Shown here piece after piece: positions 12,556-24,258 of a stretch of 64,000 nucleotides of DNA (the first letter of the stretch is position 1; every line of letters starts with the position of its first letter). Both the position numbers and the translations under genes were made by a program. The stretch covers positions 62,001 to 126,000 of the forward strand of contig JAANBB010000008.1 in the NCBI GenBank assembly GCA_014621425.1, given 5' to 3'. The DNA comes from Cylindrodendrum hubeiense. Taxonomy: Eukaryota; Ascomycota; Sordariomycetes; Hypocreales; Nectriaceae. The notes under the pieces were generated by a model. That model made no database searches. It was given only the letters and a program-made list of their open reading frames with translations, and was not told where the DNA came from.

Positions 12556-13232
12556 CTTGATGTAATTTTGGGAGTCTGAACAAGTGTCAGTATTATTGTA
12601 CCTGGACGCTGTTCAAAAGATTTCTCGTTCCTCAGACGAGAATGAAATGCCAATGGATTGCAGGATGCGAGACTTACATTTGAAATGGCGATACGTTGAT
12701 TGTGATAGGTATCGAGGAAACTGCATGAGTATAAGAAGGTAATGATTTGAGGAATGTCCTAGAAAGCGGCCATATATAATAATAGCCTATGTCTCGATTT
12801 CCACGTTCTAAGTCACTACGAAGATGGGATCATACATTGCCACAGATGCACCGAGCATAGCGCCGTGGTTACGGAACGAACTCTAATCGCCGATAAATCC
12901 GGTGACCGTGAGTGAGGCCTCTTTGGTGCCGAAACGCAGTATCCACAGTGCCACGGAGAGTTTGGCGCCAGATCCGTGCACATCGGTTCGTACTCGCTCA
13001 TCCATGACTCTCATGCGGTGCGCTGAGTTTGTGGCTGGGCCAGACACAAGCTGGGCTTATTGACGCGCGCTAGCTGCAGGGGCTATTCCATACGGGGCTC
13101 CGCATGGCGTCCATATGAGGCTAAGGAGGAGTAAGCCGGTTGCATATAACTAATCTACGCCCCAGTCACATGCCGCATCCTAAACTCCGACACTTCTCAA
13201 TTCCATCCCTCCATTTTCAGGACCTCTAGGCA
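12556..13232. promoter_or_regulatory. Shared divergent promoter region, AKR / bZIP
   Basis: About 0.68 kb between two divergent start codons. It contains the inferred leader intron of the reductase (12576-12677) and a TATA-like run near 12772-12783 on the minus strand. Joint control of both genes is an inference from layout only. Confidence 0.45.
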
Positions 13233-14198
13233 ATGGATCCGCTGCTGTGCAAGAAGCTTCCGACTGTGACCCTAGAGCCCATGCCTCAGCAGTCGGGGGC
13301 GAGGAACTCACAAGATGATTGGACGGGTGTGACAAGCACGGCGGAGAGAAAAAAGCGACAGAATCGGCTCCATCAAAGGGCATATCGTCCGTCTCAACCA
13401 CATTCATCTTCAAGGGTCGCACAAAGCTGACGAGTCGCGTGCGGTGATGTAGGGAAGAAGAAGCGTGCTGGCCGTATCTCACTGGCTACCTCACAGCATC
13501 CTATCGCATGCACGGCAAGCGACGCAACAGATGGCGACAGGCAGACGATGGGTTTGGACTGGGGGAAGGATGGGAAGGTTAGCGACATGCTCCCAGAAGG
13601 CCATCTCCTTTTGCCCACCCCTGAATCCCGCACAGAGGTTCAGAGCTTCGCTCAAAGAGCATACGAGGACTACAATCGTGGGGCGCCACGACTGGACCAA
13701 CTCAACATTTTAATACGGCTTAATGTCCTAAATGCTATATCACGCAACGCAACGCTACTCGGTTTTACTTTTGAAGGGCTTTGTTCTCCCAAGCTCATAT
13801 CGCCATTTAACACTCACTGCCCCAGCCTTCCCTGCGCAGACCCTGGGCTGCAGTCTTGCCCCAATGGACTTCACCCTACAGTGTTACAGATTTCAGTGAA
13901 GCACCACCCCTGGATCGACTTAATTCCCTTCCCTCGCATCCGCGATAATATCCTGAGTGCGTTAGATGCTGGCCTCCTCGACCAAAAGACATTAGGCATC
14001 GACGTCCTCGATGTGCAAGACAATGGCAGTAATGCAGCCTCTCTTATCGTCTGGGGCGATGCTTGGAACCCTCGGGACTGGGAGGCGAGCGTCCCGTTCT
14101 TGCGGAAATGGGCGTGGCTGCTACAGGGCTGCCCAGCACTTTTCGAGGCAACAAACTTCTGGCGTCAAAAGAGGGGCGAGAGAAAGATCACTTTTTAG
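13233..14198 (+). CDS. bZIP-type transcription factor with DUF3425 domain
   Basis: Nuclear regulator of 299 residues. Exon 1 (13233-13386) ends inside the basic region AERKKRQNRLHQRAYR; exon 2 (13453-14198) continues RKKKRAGR. The 66-nt intron has donor GTCCGT. The basic region matches the fungal bZIP form (ERRKxQNRxxQRAYRxR), but no long leucine zipper follows. The C-terminal half (HHPWIDLIPFPRIRDN, WGDAWNPRDWEASVPFLRKW) is the DUF3425 domain found behind such basic regions. Small local regulators of this kind often sit beside the enzymes they control, so the neighbouring reductase and BBE oxidase are candidate targets; this is inference. Confidence 0.85.
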
Positions 14199-15310
14199 TT
14201 TGTTTGGGTGTGCATTGCCATCACGGCGTTTGCTGAATTATGCCCACCACATATTTTGTGCTATCTTGAAAACACAAACTGGTCCGGTCCAATGTGCCGT
14301 TCTAAATGGAATGACCAAACTCCGGGAACCGTTCTCCAGACAGATGGCCCTGAGTCAATCTCATGGCCGCGGCATGGGCTAAGATAAAGAAGTCAACACG
14401 TGTCAAGTTAGTGACCACACTATGAATTGATTCTTAGAACCCGCTAGAAGAAAAAGCAGACATTTAATTGCTTGATGCCAACCTCTTAGCAAGGATTAAC
14501 AAAGTGATTGGTCATCTCGTAACCGGGTAGGTACTGCTCTGTACCTACTCAAGTAATCCCACATGCATGTTAAAAATAGACAAGTAACCGGAGGGCCGGG
14601 AACTGGAAATACCGACTCTTTGTGAAGTCATTGACTGATATTGAGGGTTTTGTGTAGCTCCGTCGGGCTTACGCTTGTCGTGACACATGTGCAGTATCAC
14701 GGAGATTGGTTCCCATTTCGCTACCCTGCAGCTTTTTGGTAATTTTCCGAGTGCTTGTCGCGTTGTTAGCCCCCCACACATCAGCCAGTTGCATTAGCTG
14801 CGTTGTGTGACCGTAACCCAATTTGCCATTTTGTTAGGGGGATGGGCAGATGCTTTACCTTTGGACACAAACATCTATGGTTGTTTATTCTCACTTTGCA
14901 TTACGAGGGCTGAGTTTGGCTGTGGCTTCCGTTTCTTTAGCCATAGAAAGACTTAGAGTAGTGTAATAGCTTGCCGATTGAAGCCATTATTTATGTACGG
15001 TTAATTATCATATAAAGCTGGTTCCTGGTGGCATCTCATCTCAATCACAGGTTATGTACTTGGAACTAATACGGATAGAGACCAGGCAGGCAAGTATTGT
15101 GAAGACAGGTTCAGCCGGTTTGAATTGAGAGAGCTACTAGCCTTAAATATTCTATGTTCAAAGCGCATCGAAATATGTAGAAAGTAAAATGGTGTAAGGT
15201 GCGAAGGGTAATTTGAGATACGAGGAAGATTGCCAGCCAGCTTCCATCAGTCTCAATAGATGTGTCAAAGATGATGCAATCTACTCTCAGATTTGTAGCA
15301 TGTGGCATGC
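14199..15310. other. Intergenic, no gene seen
   Basis: Short ORFs here are not convincing. Around 14782-14800 the minus strand carries a GCTAATGCAACTGGCTGA block similar to the repeat motif at 7850. A CATATAAAG run near 15010 has no usable ORF behind it. Confidence 0.4.
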
Positions 15311-16053
15311 TCAAATCGGTGTGACGTCAACCCAGAATCGAGTATTGTCTGTCTTGTATTTCTTGTTAGAATCGATTTGGCTCTTAATCCACTCCACCGA
15401 TCTCTTGTAGAACTGAATGTCATCAGTCCACGGGTTGTTGAGACCGGTAGCACCGTTACGGTGACCAGCGAACCACTTGTCATAGCCGTAATGTTCTTGG
15501 CAGTCCCATCGCGCAGCAACGTCTGCATATATGTCGGAGCTAGGAAGGAGCAAATGGTTAGATAATGTTGTTTAGGCAATGTGGCCTGGGGGGCAATTAC
15601 TTGAGCTTGGCACCATTGTTCCATTGGCTTTCGCTTTGGCCTACAAAGCCGGCGCGAGATGCACATACGCGTAGCAATCCCCAGTTTTGCTTAAAAAGAC
15701 CGAAGTTACCTGCGTCATTGGCCTTTGCATCTCCTGTAACTTGAATTAGAAATTGCCATGATGCGGATTGTTGAAAGGGGCTCCAGATTGAACTGCTACC
15801 AGCCCATAAACCAATGACGAGGTGTTGTCGGTTGTTCATGAAACAGGCATTCATAAAACTTACCATAGACGTAGTTGGTAGACAGACGCTCCGTCTCCAG
15901 CATGGCAATGGCGATGTCCAAAGTATTGCCGCCGGCGTTTAGAATAGCTTTCTTGCGCTGGCCGAGTCCTTTGACAGTGTAAGAGCCTCGATCACCAGGA
16001 GCGGCCATGGATCCTGCGGCCAGAGCCAAAACGAAGAGGTTGGAAAGTTGCAT
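15311..16053 (-). CDS. Small secreted glycoside hydrolase, GH134 beta-1,4-mannanase-like
   Basis: Secreted protein of 183 residues with signal peptide (MQLSNLFVLALAAGSMAA). Exons 16053-15864, 15733-15601 and 15539-15311 keep frame. The core AMLETE...VYGDAKANDAGNFGLFKQNW, then WFAGHRNGATGLNNP and a C-terminal TRFWVDVTPI, matches the family I know as GH134 mannanases (lysozyme-like fold). The first Glu of ETE and the Asp of YGD are 12 residues apart, as are the Glu45/Asp57 catalytic pair reported for that family; I rely on memory for this. Likely role: cutting plant or yeast mannan outside the cell. If the family assignment is wrong, it remains a conserved secreted fungal protein. Confidence 0.7.
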
Positions 16054-17887
16054 CTTGTTGGCTTCTGCTGGTGACTTTGTAGGTGAAATTAGATTGAAGG
16101 ATGATGAGATGCAGATTACGTTTTTTGGGAGAAATCAACCTCAACTTATACTCAAGCATTCTCGAATTTGACAACCCTCAAGCCCCTGGGTGTAGATGAC
16201 GTCCCAGTACTGACAAGTCAACAGATGTCCATGGTGCATCTACACAAAACAAGTGATGACCAACCGTTCTACTTTGACCCTGGCATTTCGCTTGGCTCCG
16301 GTGTGGCTGACAGGTTTGGCCGTACATGCTTTGTTGTAGCTGTGACCCCCCGGGGTGTTAGACTCTGTATTTTCCACGTTAAGCTCCGAAAGGGATGACG
16401 TAAAATTTCGATAAGAGTCTATGACTCTCATTAGATTTATCTTTGCGTAAGATGACGTTCCGCCGCCCATGGATACAAGGGAACATCGTAAATTGGAGAG
16501 TTGAGACTTGCATTCTCGTGTAAATATCACGATTTTAATGACTAACACTTAGCAGATAATGTCTTGCAAATCTGTCGTGCCGAGGTTTGCGAAATTCGCA
16601 GCTGAGACAGCTAGCACCTTTCACAAACTCAAATGTTGCCTCTCTACTAACGGTGGAGGCACTAATACGGTTTAGGCCACGGAAGGAAGACTTCGGTTGG
16701 AACGGGACTAGCTCCGTTATGGGAATCATGGGTAGCTCTGCCTCTCAGTCTGTAAATTCTACGACGTGTTTGGGCGGTGTCTTTCTGAAACGTGAATTGC
16801 TTTGGACAACAGATCATGCTTATCAGCCGGACTTGCCGACTAACCACGAACCAAGCCCCTGCCTTACCGAAGGCGCTATGAGACCCTGTCAATTGCGTTT
16901 CAGGTAACCAATCGGTCCTCTACGTTCCGCTAGCCCAAAAGTCGCGAATTAGTGTCGGTCCGACATTAAAGGGACTGTTCGTCAATTGAACAGCTACTAA
17001 CAGACCCACAGCCTCGGGTCACGCATGTGACGTTGGCCAGGGGTATATCGGGCACATCGGCACTTGTCAACACCCTGCCGCAAATCTTCTATTTTCATGG
17101 TACGATGCGCTGAAGCTATATAACCCACCATGAGGCGAATGGGTCCAACACGTATGCCAGCATTAGGACCCTGGAAAAGCTAAAATATGACCGGGTATGT
17201 GCAGAGCTGTTTCTGGGAGACCTTCTCGTTATGGCAAGAAGTTGTGATTCTAACCATGTCTCCTCCCGCCTTCTCACCTACCGCCGCGCCCCCATCTTCG
17301 CCCACGCCCTCCCTGGCAAACAACACGGCGATGCCGCTGAAAAGTCTGCTACGCCTTTGATCTGCCTGGTGCCCTGCTGCCTCTGGCATCGACGAGTATC
17401 GTCACGCCAACAAGGCGCCGGGCTTCTTTTATTAGGCAAGGGGCGCAGGAGAAAGGAATAATGTTGATGATCTGAGTCGTGATGTTTTCATTTGAGTATG
17501 TGAGCTTCGCTACCTAACTGTCGCTGACCCCATTTATGCCTCTGCGGAGTCACGTCGGTGACGTACTTTGAGCTTTGCCGCGATGGTCAGCAGGCATCTT
17601 ACGTCTACCTTCCAGGTGGTTTAATGGTGAGTGTTGTGTTTACTACTTTTACTACTCCATATCTAGTTTGAAAAAAAGGCCCAATACGTCTCGATATTTC
17701 AATAATGATTTGCAAGGAACTAAAGACCAACTATTGTTGAGAATCGGGTTGATGATCCTTCGTTCCAAAGACAGTTCTTCTTAGCCATAAATACCCAAGG
17801 TCGGAGTTTATGCTGACTGAAATAACCAAGTGATCAATGCCTTCTTGCCAGCAGACGAGGTCTCGTCAATTGGAGCCCACCTCACCC
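16054..17887. other. Intergenic, no gene seen
   Basis: 1.8 kb between the GH134-like gene start and the NmrA-like gene end. A short Pro/Ser/Thr-rich ORF starts near 17255 but stops after about 34 codons and has no supporting family. Confidence 0.4.
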
Positions 17888-19077
17888 CTACTTCCAGCCT
17901 TTATTGGCCTCTTTCATAGATGGTAGACTCATGATGTGCTCATACACTCTCCTCCCCTTTCCATCAATAGCCTCTTGAACAAAAGTCTCGAGCCTAATCC
18001 CTTTGATGTCAGGGTACAGATCCTTGGATAAAAGATACCCCAAGTACTCGGCGTTTTCGGGGTTGTTATCCCCACGAATGCCGCATGAATGCCAGTACTG
18101 TAGCTGAGCTAGTGTCACAAACTCAACAGAGTCTGGTGCCGGGTTTTTGACTTCTACTTCGTGAATACGAGATTTGATCTCTTCGGCTGTAACCTGTGCC
18201 GTTACATTAGCTCTGCTTGTTAGGTTTCGGACAGTCTAAAAGGGAATACAAACATATTTGCGTGGAAGCGTCTCCCCGCTGACTTGTTCCACCTGGTCAT
18301 ACAACTGATTGTGTGTGAGAACTTCATCGTACGCCAATACCATGCGGTTCAGGGTGCGTGGGTCTGCGATGATGCGCGCAACATATACCCCAACGTCGCG
18401 TAGATCGATGAATGCAATTGGTACATTTCCGTCACCAGCAATACCGTCAGAGGTTTCCATGGCAACATAATCGATACGACCTGAGGGAAGACGAGGTAAA
18501 TTGACTTGATACCACCAGCCAACGTCGATGACCGTGTATGGTAGCTTGACACTCTTGATATGGTTCAAAACATCCTCTTTCTACAATTCAGAGTCAGTAT
18601 TCCAATCTTATAAGCATAGCGGTGCCATCGATTACCATTTCTCTCAGAAAAAGGGCCCCTTTGGCAGGTGCAACCGTTGCGAAGAAGCAGGGCAAGTATC
18701 GCTTGACACCTGCGGCTTTGGCAGCATTGATCAGGGGAATCTCGTCCATCACATTACCACCATAAATGGTCGAAATGACGACGTCCATTCCGAGGAGCGC
18801 TTTGGTGATTTGATCATGCGAACCGGCAAGATCGATGGCGACAACCTGTGCGCCTTGCTTTTGCAGAGCCAAAACCGCTGGCTTCTGCAAGGATGAGGGT
18901 CGTACGAGGGCCGTGATTTCCTAAATAATATTAGCAATGCAAAGTCTGGGAAGCATGTTTCGGGAAGGAAAACTGAACGAATTTCGGATCCTCCGACGTC
19001 AGTAGAGACTGGGTAATGACCGAACCGGTCTGGCCAGTTGCACCCACGATGGCAATCTTCAAGCTGAGAGAAGTCAT
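17888..19077 (-). CDS. NmrA-like / isoflavone-reductase-type NAD(P)-binding protein
   Basis: Atypical SDR of 338 residues. Exons 19077-18979, 18920-18636, 18580-18254 and 18193-17888; frames close. N-terminal dinucleotide motif KIAIVGATGQTGS (GxxGxxG), then DPKFEITALVRPSS, AAKAAGVKRYLPCFF and VMDEIPLINAA typical of the NmrA/PCBER group. The last intron (18194-18253, donor GTTTGT) is set so that PRKYVTAEEIKSRI is continuous. Members either reduce phenylpropanoid-like substrates or sense NADP(H) redox state; which applies cannot be read here. A second NmrA-like gene lies at 22950 with the SDR in between. Confidence 0.88.
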
Positions 19078-21167
19078 GATTGATGAAATAAAAGGCGTAT
19101 AATCTGGCATTGAGTAAATTCTATTGACATTACGGCTGCTATTTATCTCATTTCATGGTTATGCCGACGTCCGAGTTGGATGGCTGCTCGTCGTCGTGGA
19201 ATTCCATGGAAGCCACCAATGCTCCCGCCATTACAAATCCAAGTTTCAGCGGTGTGGCCGCAGCTCATTTAGGCTTTGCGCAACTCATAGGTCTTTAGCT
19301 GAAGTTGAAAGAGAGAAATCAGATTTCACAAGCAATAGTCCCGGACCGCGCTGAATCGTCATCAATGTTCGGGTGAGGCTAAAGCTGGCAGTGGATCTTG
19401 GTTTGGTAATCTCCATGGAGTATGCAACTTACTTACTCCTTTAACCAGAAATGGGTGCCGGGTCCGCAAGGGATCCCAGACATAGCATGACTTAGCTGCA
19501 ATGTTAAATCGTCTGAGGAATCGCCCCGCTTCGGCCTCACGCTTTTTAATTTGCAGAAGCAATGGAATCGTGATCAGCCATAACTTAATGGTCCCCGGGG
19601 TACGCGAACACCCTAAGCGCATGGCAGTCAAGCCAATGGCGCTAATGCGACCGGCTTATGCACACGTCATCAAGAGCCCAATCGTCAATCCGCACTTCCC
19701 GGCCAATTCGCTCTAGTAGGACGGGAATGTGCGGCGATCCAAGCCCCCACTCAGACATACTACACTCACACTGCGCAGACGAATTCCGCAGACGAATTCC
19801 ACGGACATCTCCCACGGATAACTTCAACGGACGCTTCCCGCGGACTACCCCCCGCGGACATCCCCACGCGGATAATTCAGCGAGAGGCATTAAAAACGAT
19901 CGTCATCGCCGGATTGGTGTCACGCATCCTTGTGGAACCGCACAAGTGCTGAAAATCCCCTAAAACGGATCATCCAAGACATGTTCATTGCCAATCACAA
20001 ATGGAAATATGGGACTGAGATATGATTGGCATTACAAGACCGACAGATCCTCTGTTGGTGCGTGGCACGCTCGAATATGGAATGTATCAAGTGCTCAGCC
20101 GAATGCCCTTACCAAGACGGGACGCAACGAATATATCTCGCAACCCCTCAGTGTGTAAAGTCACTGGGGCCGAAACTAGGAGGCTACTTTGTTGCTTGAA
20201 ATAACATAATTCATGTTTCCCAGTCTCGGAATTGGCCATGGCCTGATTTGCTTTCCTCATCGGTCGCTACTCAATCCAGGGTCAAATCATGTCTTTGAGC
20301 GCCAAAACCAAAATCTCACGAATCTTCGCTGGTGATCCTATCCCAGAGGGACACGGACTCGGGCCAATCACTCCAATACGGACTCCTAGCCCAGCACCAT
20401 GTTGGCATATAGGTGCATAAATCGTAATTCGGGCCGGAAAGCATCAATGCAGCTAATGTAGAACCAAGACCATCGGGGATCTTGAAGATGAAATGTGATG
20501 AACTTCAACTTGATCATAGATGTATGTTGAAAGACGGGAGTAGTTCTCGTGTATTGATAGTTGATTAGTAGGGGGTCGGGCTTACACTATCTTGATATTC
20601 GCCAGGCCGCCCTGCGCTAATGCAGCATGCTTATGGTTGCATGGCTGGGCTCTTCGTTGTCATTGGCGGAGATTGCGTTTCGCTGAAAACTTACAACACG
20701 CATGTACTGTGGCTGGGATAATGCTCCCACTTCGCTATTTCGCATCTGTCCAAGGATTGTCGAAGCACTCCCCGCCAATTACCTCCCACACAGACTGCTG
20801 CGCCTGTAAGTCAGTTGCATTAGGTGCATGGTCAGCTGTCCATGGGGTCGTTCTAACCGTATTTTTAATTCCGATTAGTTCTTTGCAAACCCCCCAATGT
20901 CTGAAACTTGGCTCTTCTTGCGCCAGGGCAGGCCGGCATAACTTCGCGCATACGACGGCTATGTGCCCCTTCCTCTTAATCACGCTGACAGGGGAAAAGG
21001 CCTAGGTATGTGTTGCCCGCTCGATAATGCTCGAAGTGGACAAAGAACCACCGGCGCGGGTACAAACAAGTTGTCCGTGAGGGATCAAGGTAATCCATTC
21101 TGATAATGAGTGATGATGATTTCAACTTCAATACATTTTCCATGTCTAACTCTGACTAAAGCCGCAT
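19078..21167. other. Intergenic region with minisatellite and motif copies
   Basis: 2.1 kb with no supported gene. Holds the 13-bp minisatellite at 19775-19880 and GCTAATG-type motif blocks near 19637-19660 and, on the minus strand, 20811-20835. ORFs up to 137 codons (20592-21005) look like chance: no family, odd composition. Confidence 0.45.
19775..19880. repeat. 13/14-bp minisatellite, eight degenerate units
   Basis: Successive units: GCAGACGAATTCC twice (19775-19800), then ACGGACATCTCCC, ACGGATAACTTCA, ACGGACGCTTCCC, and GCGGAC- or GCGGAT-led units of 13-14 bp to 19880. Rough consensus RCGGAYNNYTCCC. Confidence 0.85.
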
Positions 21168-21971
21168 TTAGACCAATAGAATCCCTCCATCGGTTCTTAT
21201 TATCGAGCCTGACAGATTCTGGTCCTTCATACAATACAGGTATGATTCCGCAACATCCTGGGCCTTGCCAACTGCTCCTGTTAAAGATCTCTCAGAAAGA
21301 GCCTCCAAAGCTACCTTGCGTGTCTCAGGATCAGGATAGAAGTGGCTCATCAGACCTGTGTCGACTGGGCCGGGGCAGATGAGATTGACGCGGGTAGGCT
21401 TCAACTCCACAGCTAGACTTCTTGTCATGCCTTCCAAGGAGGAAACAAATGCGCCGATGGCATTCCAATTTGGATAGGGTCTGTATGCACTGATGCCAGA
21501 CGTGAACATAATGCTGGATGCGGGACCTGGCACCAGGTGCATTGCGGCATGTTTTGCCACCAATAGGGGAGCAAATAATCGTATCATCCCAGCATCTTTG
21601 ATATAATTGAAGTTGATTTCGTTCAGCGGCCTCGGTACAGGGCGATCACCGGCAGTGACGACAACATGGTCTAGTTTGGTTCCATTTGGCGTCGACGCCT
21701 CAAAAAGCGCTGCGATATTGGACTCGAGTGAACTCTCGTGCTTCAAATCACACGGGAAGCCAATGATTTGACAGTTCGTGTCCGGAAAGGAACTTCGCAA
21801 TTGCGAAACAGCGCTGTTGATGCGGTCGATATTGGAACTCGAGATGATCACAGAAGCGGCACCAGAGTCAACGCAGGCTTCGGCAACGGCTAAACCGACA
21901 CCTGTGGTGCCGCCAATGACGAGAACACGTGTGCCAGCAAGCTTAGAGGCGTGTTTAAAAGGAGGTAACAT
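21168..21971 (-). CDS. Short-chain dehydrogenase/reductase-fold protein without YxxxK
   Basis: Rossmann-fold protein of 267 residues in one exon. Start at the Met at 21971 (MLPPFKHASKLAGTRVLV); the upstream extension to 22118 has no SDR counterpart. Cofactor motif GGTTGVG, VVTAGD in place of NNAG, a SIMFTSGISA strand with the active-site Ser, and the PGPVDTGLM segment are all SDR hallmarks. At the place of the catalytic Tyr-x-x-x-Lys the sequence reads PNWNAIGAFVSS, with neither residue. It may bind NAD(P) without classical SDR catalysis, or use other residues. It lies between two NmrA-like genes. Confidence 0.85.
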   Translation of the reverse strand: MLPPFKHASKLAGTRVLVIGGTTGVGLAVAEACVDSGAASVIISSSNIDRINSAVSQLRSSFPDTNCQIIGFPCDLKHESSLESNIAALFEASTPNGTKLDHVVVTAGDRPVPRPLNEINFNYIKDAGMIRLFAPLLVAKHAAMHLVPGPASSIMFTSGISAYRPYPNWNAIGAFVSSLEGMTRSLAVELKPTRVNLICPGPVDTGLMSHFYPDPETRKVALEALSERSLTGAVGKAQDVAESYLYCMKDQNLSGSIIRTDGGILLV

Positions 21972-22949
21972 GTTGGGCAATTGGAGAGAAAGAATATGAG
22001 TGTGCACATTGGACCAGGTGTTGGGAGAAGATCGTCTAATATAAGGACACGCTAATACTACAGCGGCACTCTCCCTTGCAAAATCTACTAGGCAATGCTT
22101 CTTTGGTATAGAGTCCATCTATGAATATGCTTGGATGCCAGGCTTAGAAATCAACTAAAAAGGCGATGTCGTAAGAAAAGTCTCGCCGGCGCTCAAACTA
22201 ACTTCAAATAGCTGTAGTGCAACTCTAAACCGAACATCAACTGATCGTAGTATTCTATGATGCGGTCAACCATAGCAGCCCACAAACTCCGCTCCGCCAC
22301 GCCTAGCTTTGCATATCGGGGTATGATTGGTAATTTCAGTATTAAATGCAGCCCGTGAACTCCGCTCCGCCATGCCTCGGTTTCACAGATGGGGGGCTTG
22401 ATTGGTAATTCTAATAATAATCGAGGCAGCTGATGTGGTTCACTTTTGTTTGCCAGCAAATCATGGTTCCCAGCTCTTATCGCTGTTAGCGTGATCTTCG
22501 TGTCGATGAGCCAGACACCGCCTTAAAGCCACGGGCCGCTTTAGGCTACGTTGGTACGACACACGAACTTTTGGTGACCAGGGTTCAGGGTTAGGCCAAA
22601 ACAAGTTGGTAGAAAGTCCAGGGTGATCCATACTCTCCTCGTAGCAAGGAAAAGTTGAGTGTGTGGCATCCAGCCAACAATTCCCTCTCCATCCCACTTA
22701 CGTCCGAGACCCGCAGGTCACCGGCGACGTTAACCCCCACTGCCATTGTTGCCATGTCCACGAAGTCTTCTATATAGCCCACATCATCATCCCAGCTTCT
22801 TTCCTTGATCGTTACAAACTACGATACCAATTTGGAAGCTTCCCATCTATCTTCCGACACAGTTCATATATTTTGGACCAGACTATTCAAGTGACATCAA
22901 GTGGTGACTGCGAAACTTTGTTTTACTCGCCCACGCGCTCGAACCCATC
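21972..22949. other. Divergent intergenic region, SDR / NmrA-like gene
   Basis: About 1 kb. Contains the 73-bp tandem repeat at 22275-22421. CT-rich leader sequence precedes the NmrA-like start. Confidence 0.45.
22275..22421. repeat. 73-bp imperfect tandem duplication
   Basis: Copies 22275-22347 and 22348-22421. Both start GCAGCCC, share AACTCCGCTCCGCCAYGCCT and end near GATTGGTAATT followed by an AT run. Confidence 0.75.
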
Positions 22950-24258
22950 ATGGTCAAAATTGCTATTGCGGGGGCCTCTGGAGGTATATTGTCTTTCAAT
23001 TTGCACAGTGTCATGTATCAGTTATTGACTATTCTCTTCCGTGATTTAGAGCTAGCCCGTGAAATTCTAGATGGACTTGTAGAGGTTGGCAGACACGAGA
23101 TAATTAGTCTAGTTCGGAAGGTACCATTAACCCTCCGACCCTTTCTAAAAGCCCAAGTACAATCCAGCTGATAGTTTAGAATCCCTCGTCATTTCCATCA
23201 CTCCCCGGAGTTGAATGGGTACAGACAAACTACGAAGATGCATCAGAGTTGGTTCGTCTTCTAGGCGGCGTTCACACAGTCCTCTGTTTCTTCATAGCCC
23301 ATAAAGACCCAGGAGGAATCGCCCAAAAGCGTCTAATCGATGCTGCCGTCGACGCAGGGGTCAAACGCTACGCTGCTAGCGAGTGGTCTATGTAACGTCC
23401 CAGATAAACAAACCACAGCACACTGGCTAATTACGATAAATAGTGGCACAAAGCTTGGAGAAATTCGAAATATACTACCTTGGTACTCCAGCAAACTCGA
23501 TGTCCGAGCATATCTAGAAGAACTCAACCAGGGAGAGAAGGTAAGTAATAGATTTCTTTCACGATGGAATTAGTTTAAACCAATATGGCACCCACTGACA
23601 CAGGATGGCAGATTTTAGAGTACACATTATTTCATCCCGGACTATTCATGAACTACCTCGGCTATCCTCATTCGACAAGCAAACATCTCACTCTGTTTCC
23701 AGTCATTTTCGACTTCAATGATATGCACACTATCGCAGATCGAAAATATTTAGAGGCTAAGGTGACATACACCGCTGTTGAGGATATTGTAGGAGTCGTT
23801 GCTCGTGCGGTAGAGTACGAAGGCGAATGGCCTACGATAGGGGGTATTATAGGAAGCGAAGTTACAGTCTCTCGCCTCTTGGAGCTGGGAGAGCAAATCC
23901 GAGGTAAGTGTGCAACTTTATATCATATAAGTAAATTGATATGCCCGGTATTTTCTTTCTACATCACCTCACTGACACACACCCCATAGGGAAGGCATGG
24001 GATATCGAATGGGTGGAGGAGAAAGACCTTCAAGCAGGTGTCCTGAAAACGAACTGGTTACCAAGCTTGCCTGATAGAACCATGGTTGATTTCCCAGCGG
24101 ACCAGCAGGAAGCATTCAACAGATCTGTCATGATAGGCACATTGATTGCGACCGCCCGAGGGGCATGGACTGCGACAAATGAGTGGAACCAGCTTCTGCC
24201 TGACTATGAGTTTACGGACCTAGAAACATTTCTTCGCAAAGTCTGGGCACAAAAATGA
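22950..24258 (+). CDS. NmrA-like family protein (isoflavone-reductase-like)
   Basis: 324 residues from exons 22950-22983, 23050-23120, 23180-23391, 23444-23540, 23612-23903 and 23990-24258. All six phases close. Start MVKIAIAGASGE..LAREILDGL is the dinucleotide-binding fold; NYEDASELVRLLGGVHTVLCF, VDAGVKRYAASEWS and ILEYTLFHPGLFMNYLGYP follow the NmrA/PCBER pattern. The first exon is only 34 nt. Two of the short exons (71 and 97 nt) would be easy to miss. Probably a cytosolic NAD(P)-binding reductase or redox sensor; substrate unknown. Confidence 0.88.

Noticed and set aside
17255..17360. Pro/Ser/Thr-rich ORF resembling an N-terminal exon
   Set aside because: Stops after about 34 codons and I could find no downstream exon that joins it to a family.
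20592..21005. 137-codon ORF on the plus strand
   Set aside because: Unusual composition, no family, and overlaps dispersed repeat motifs.
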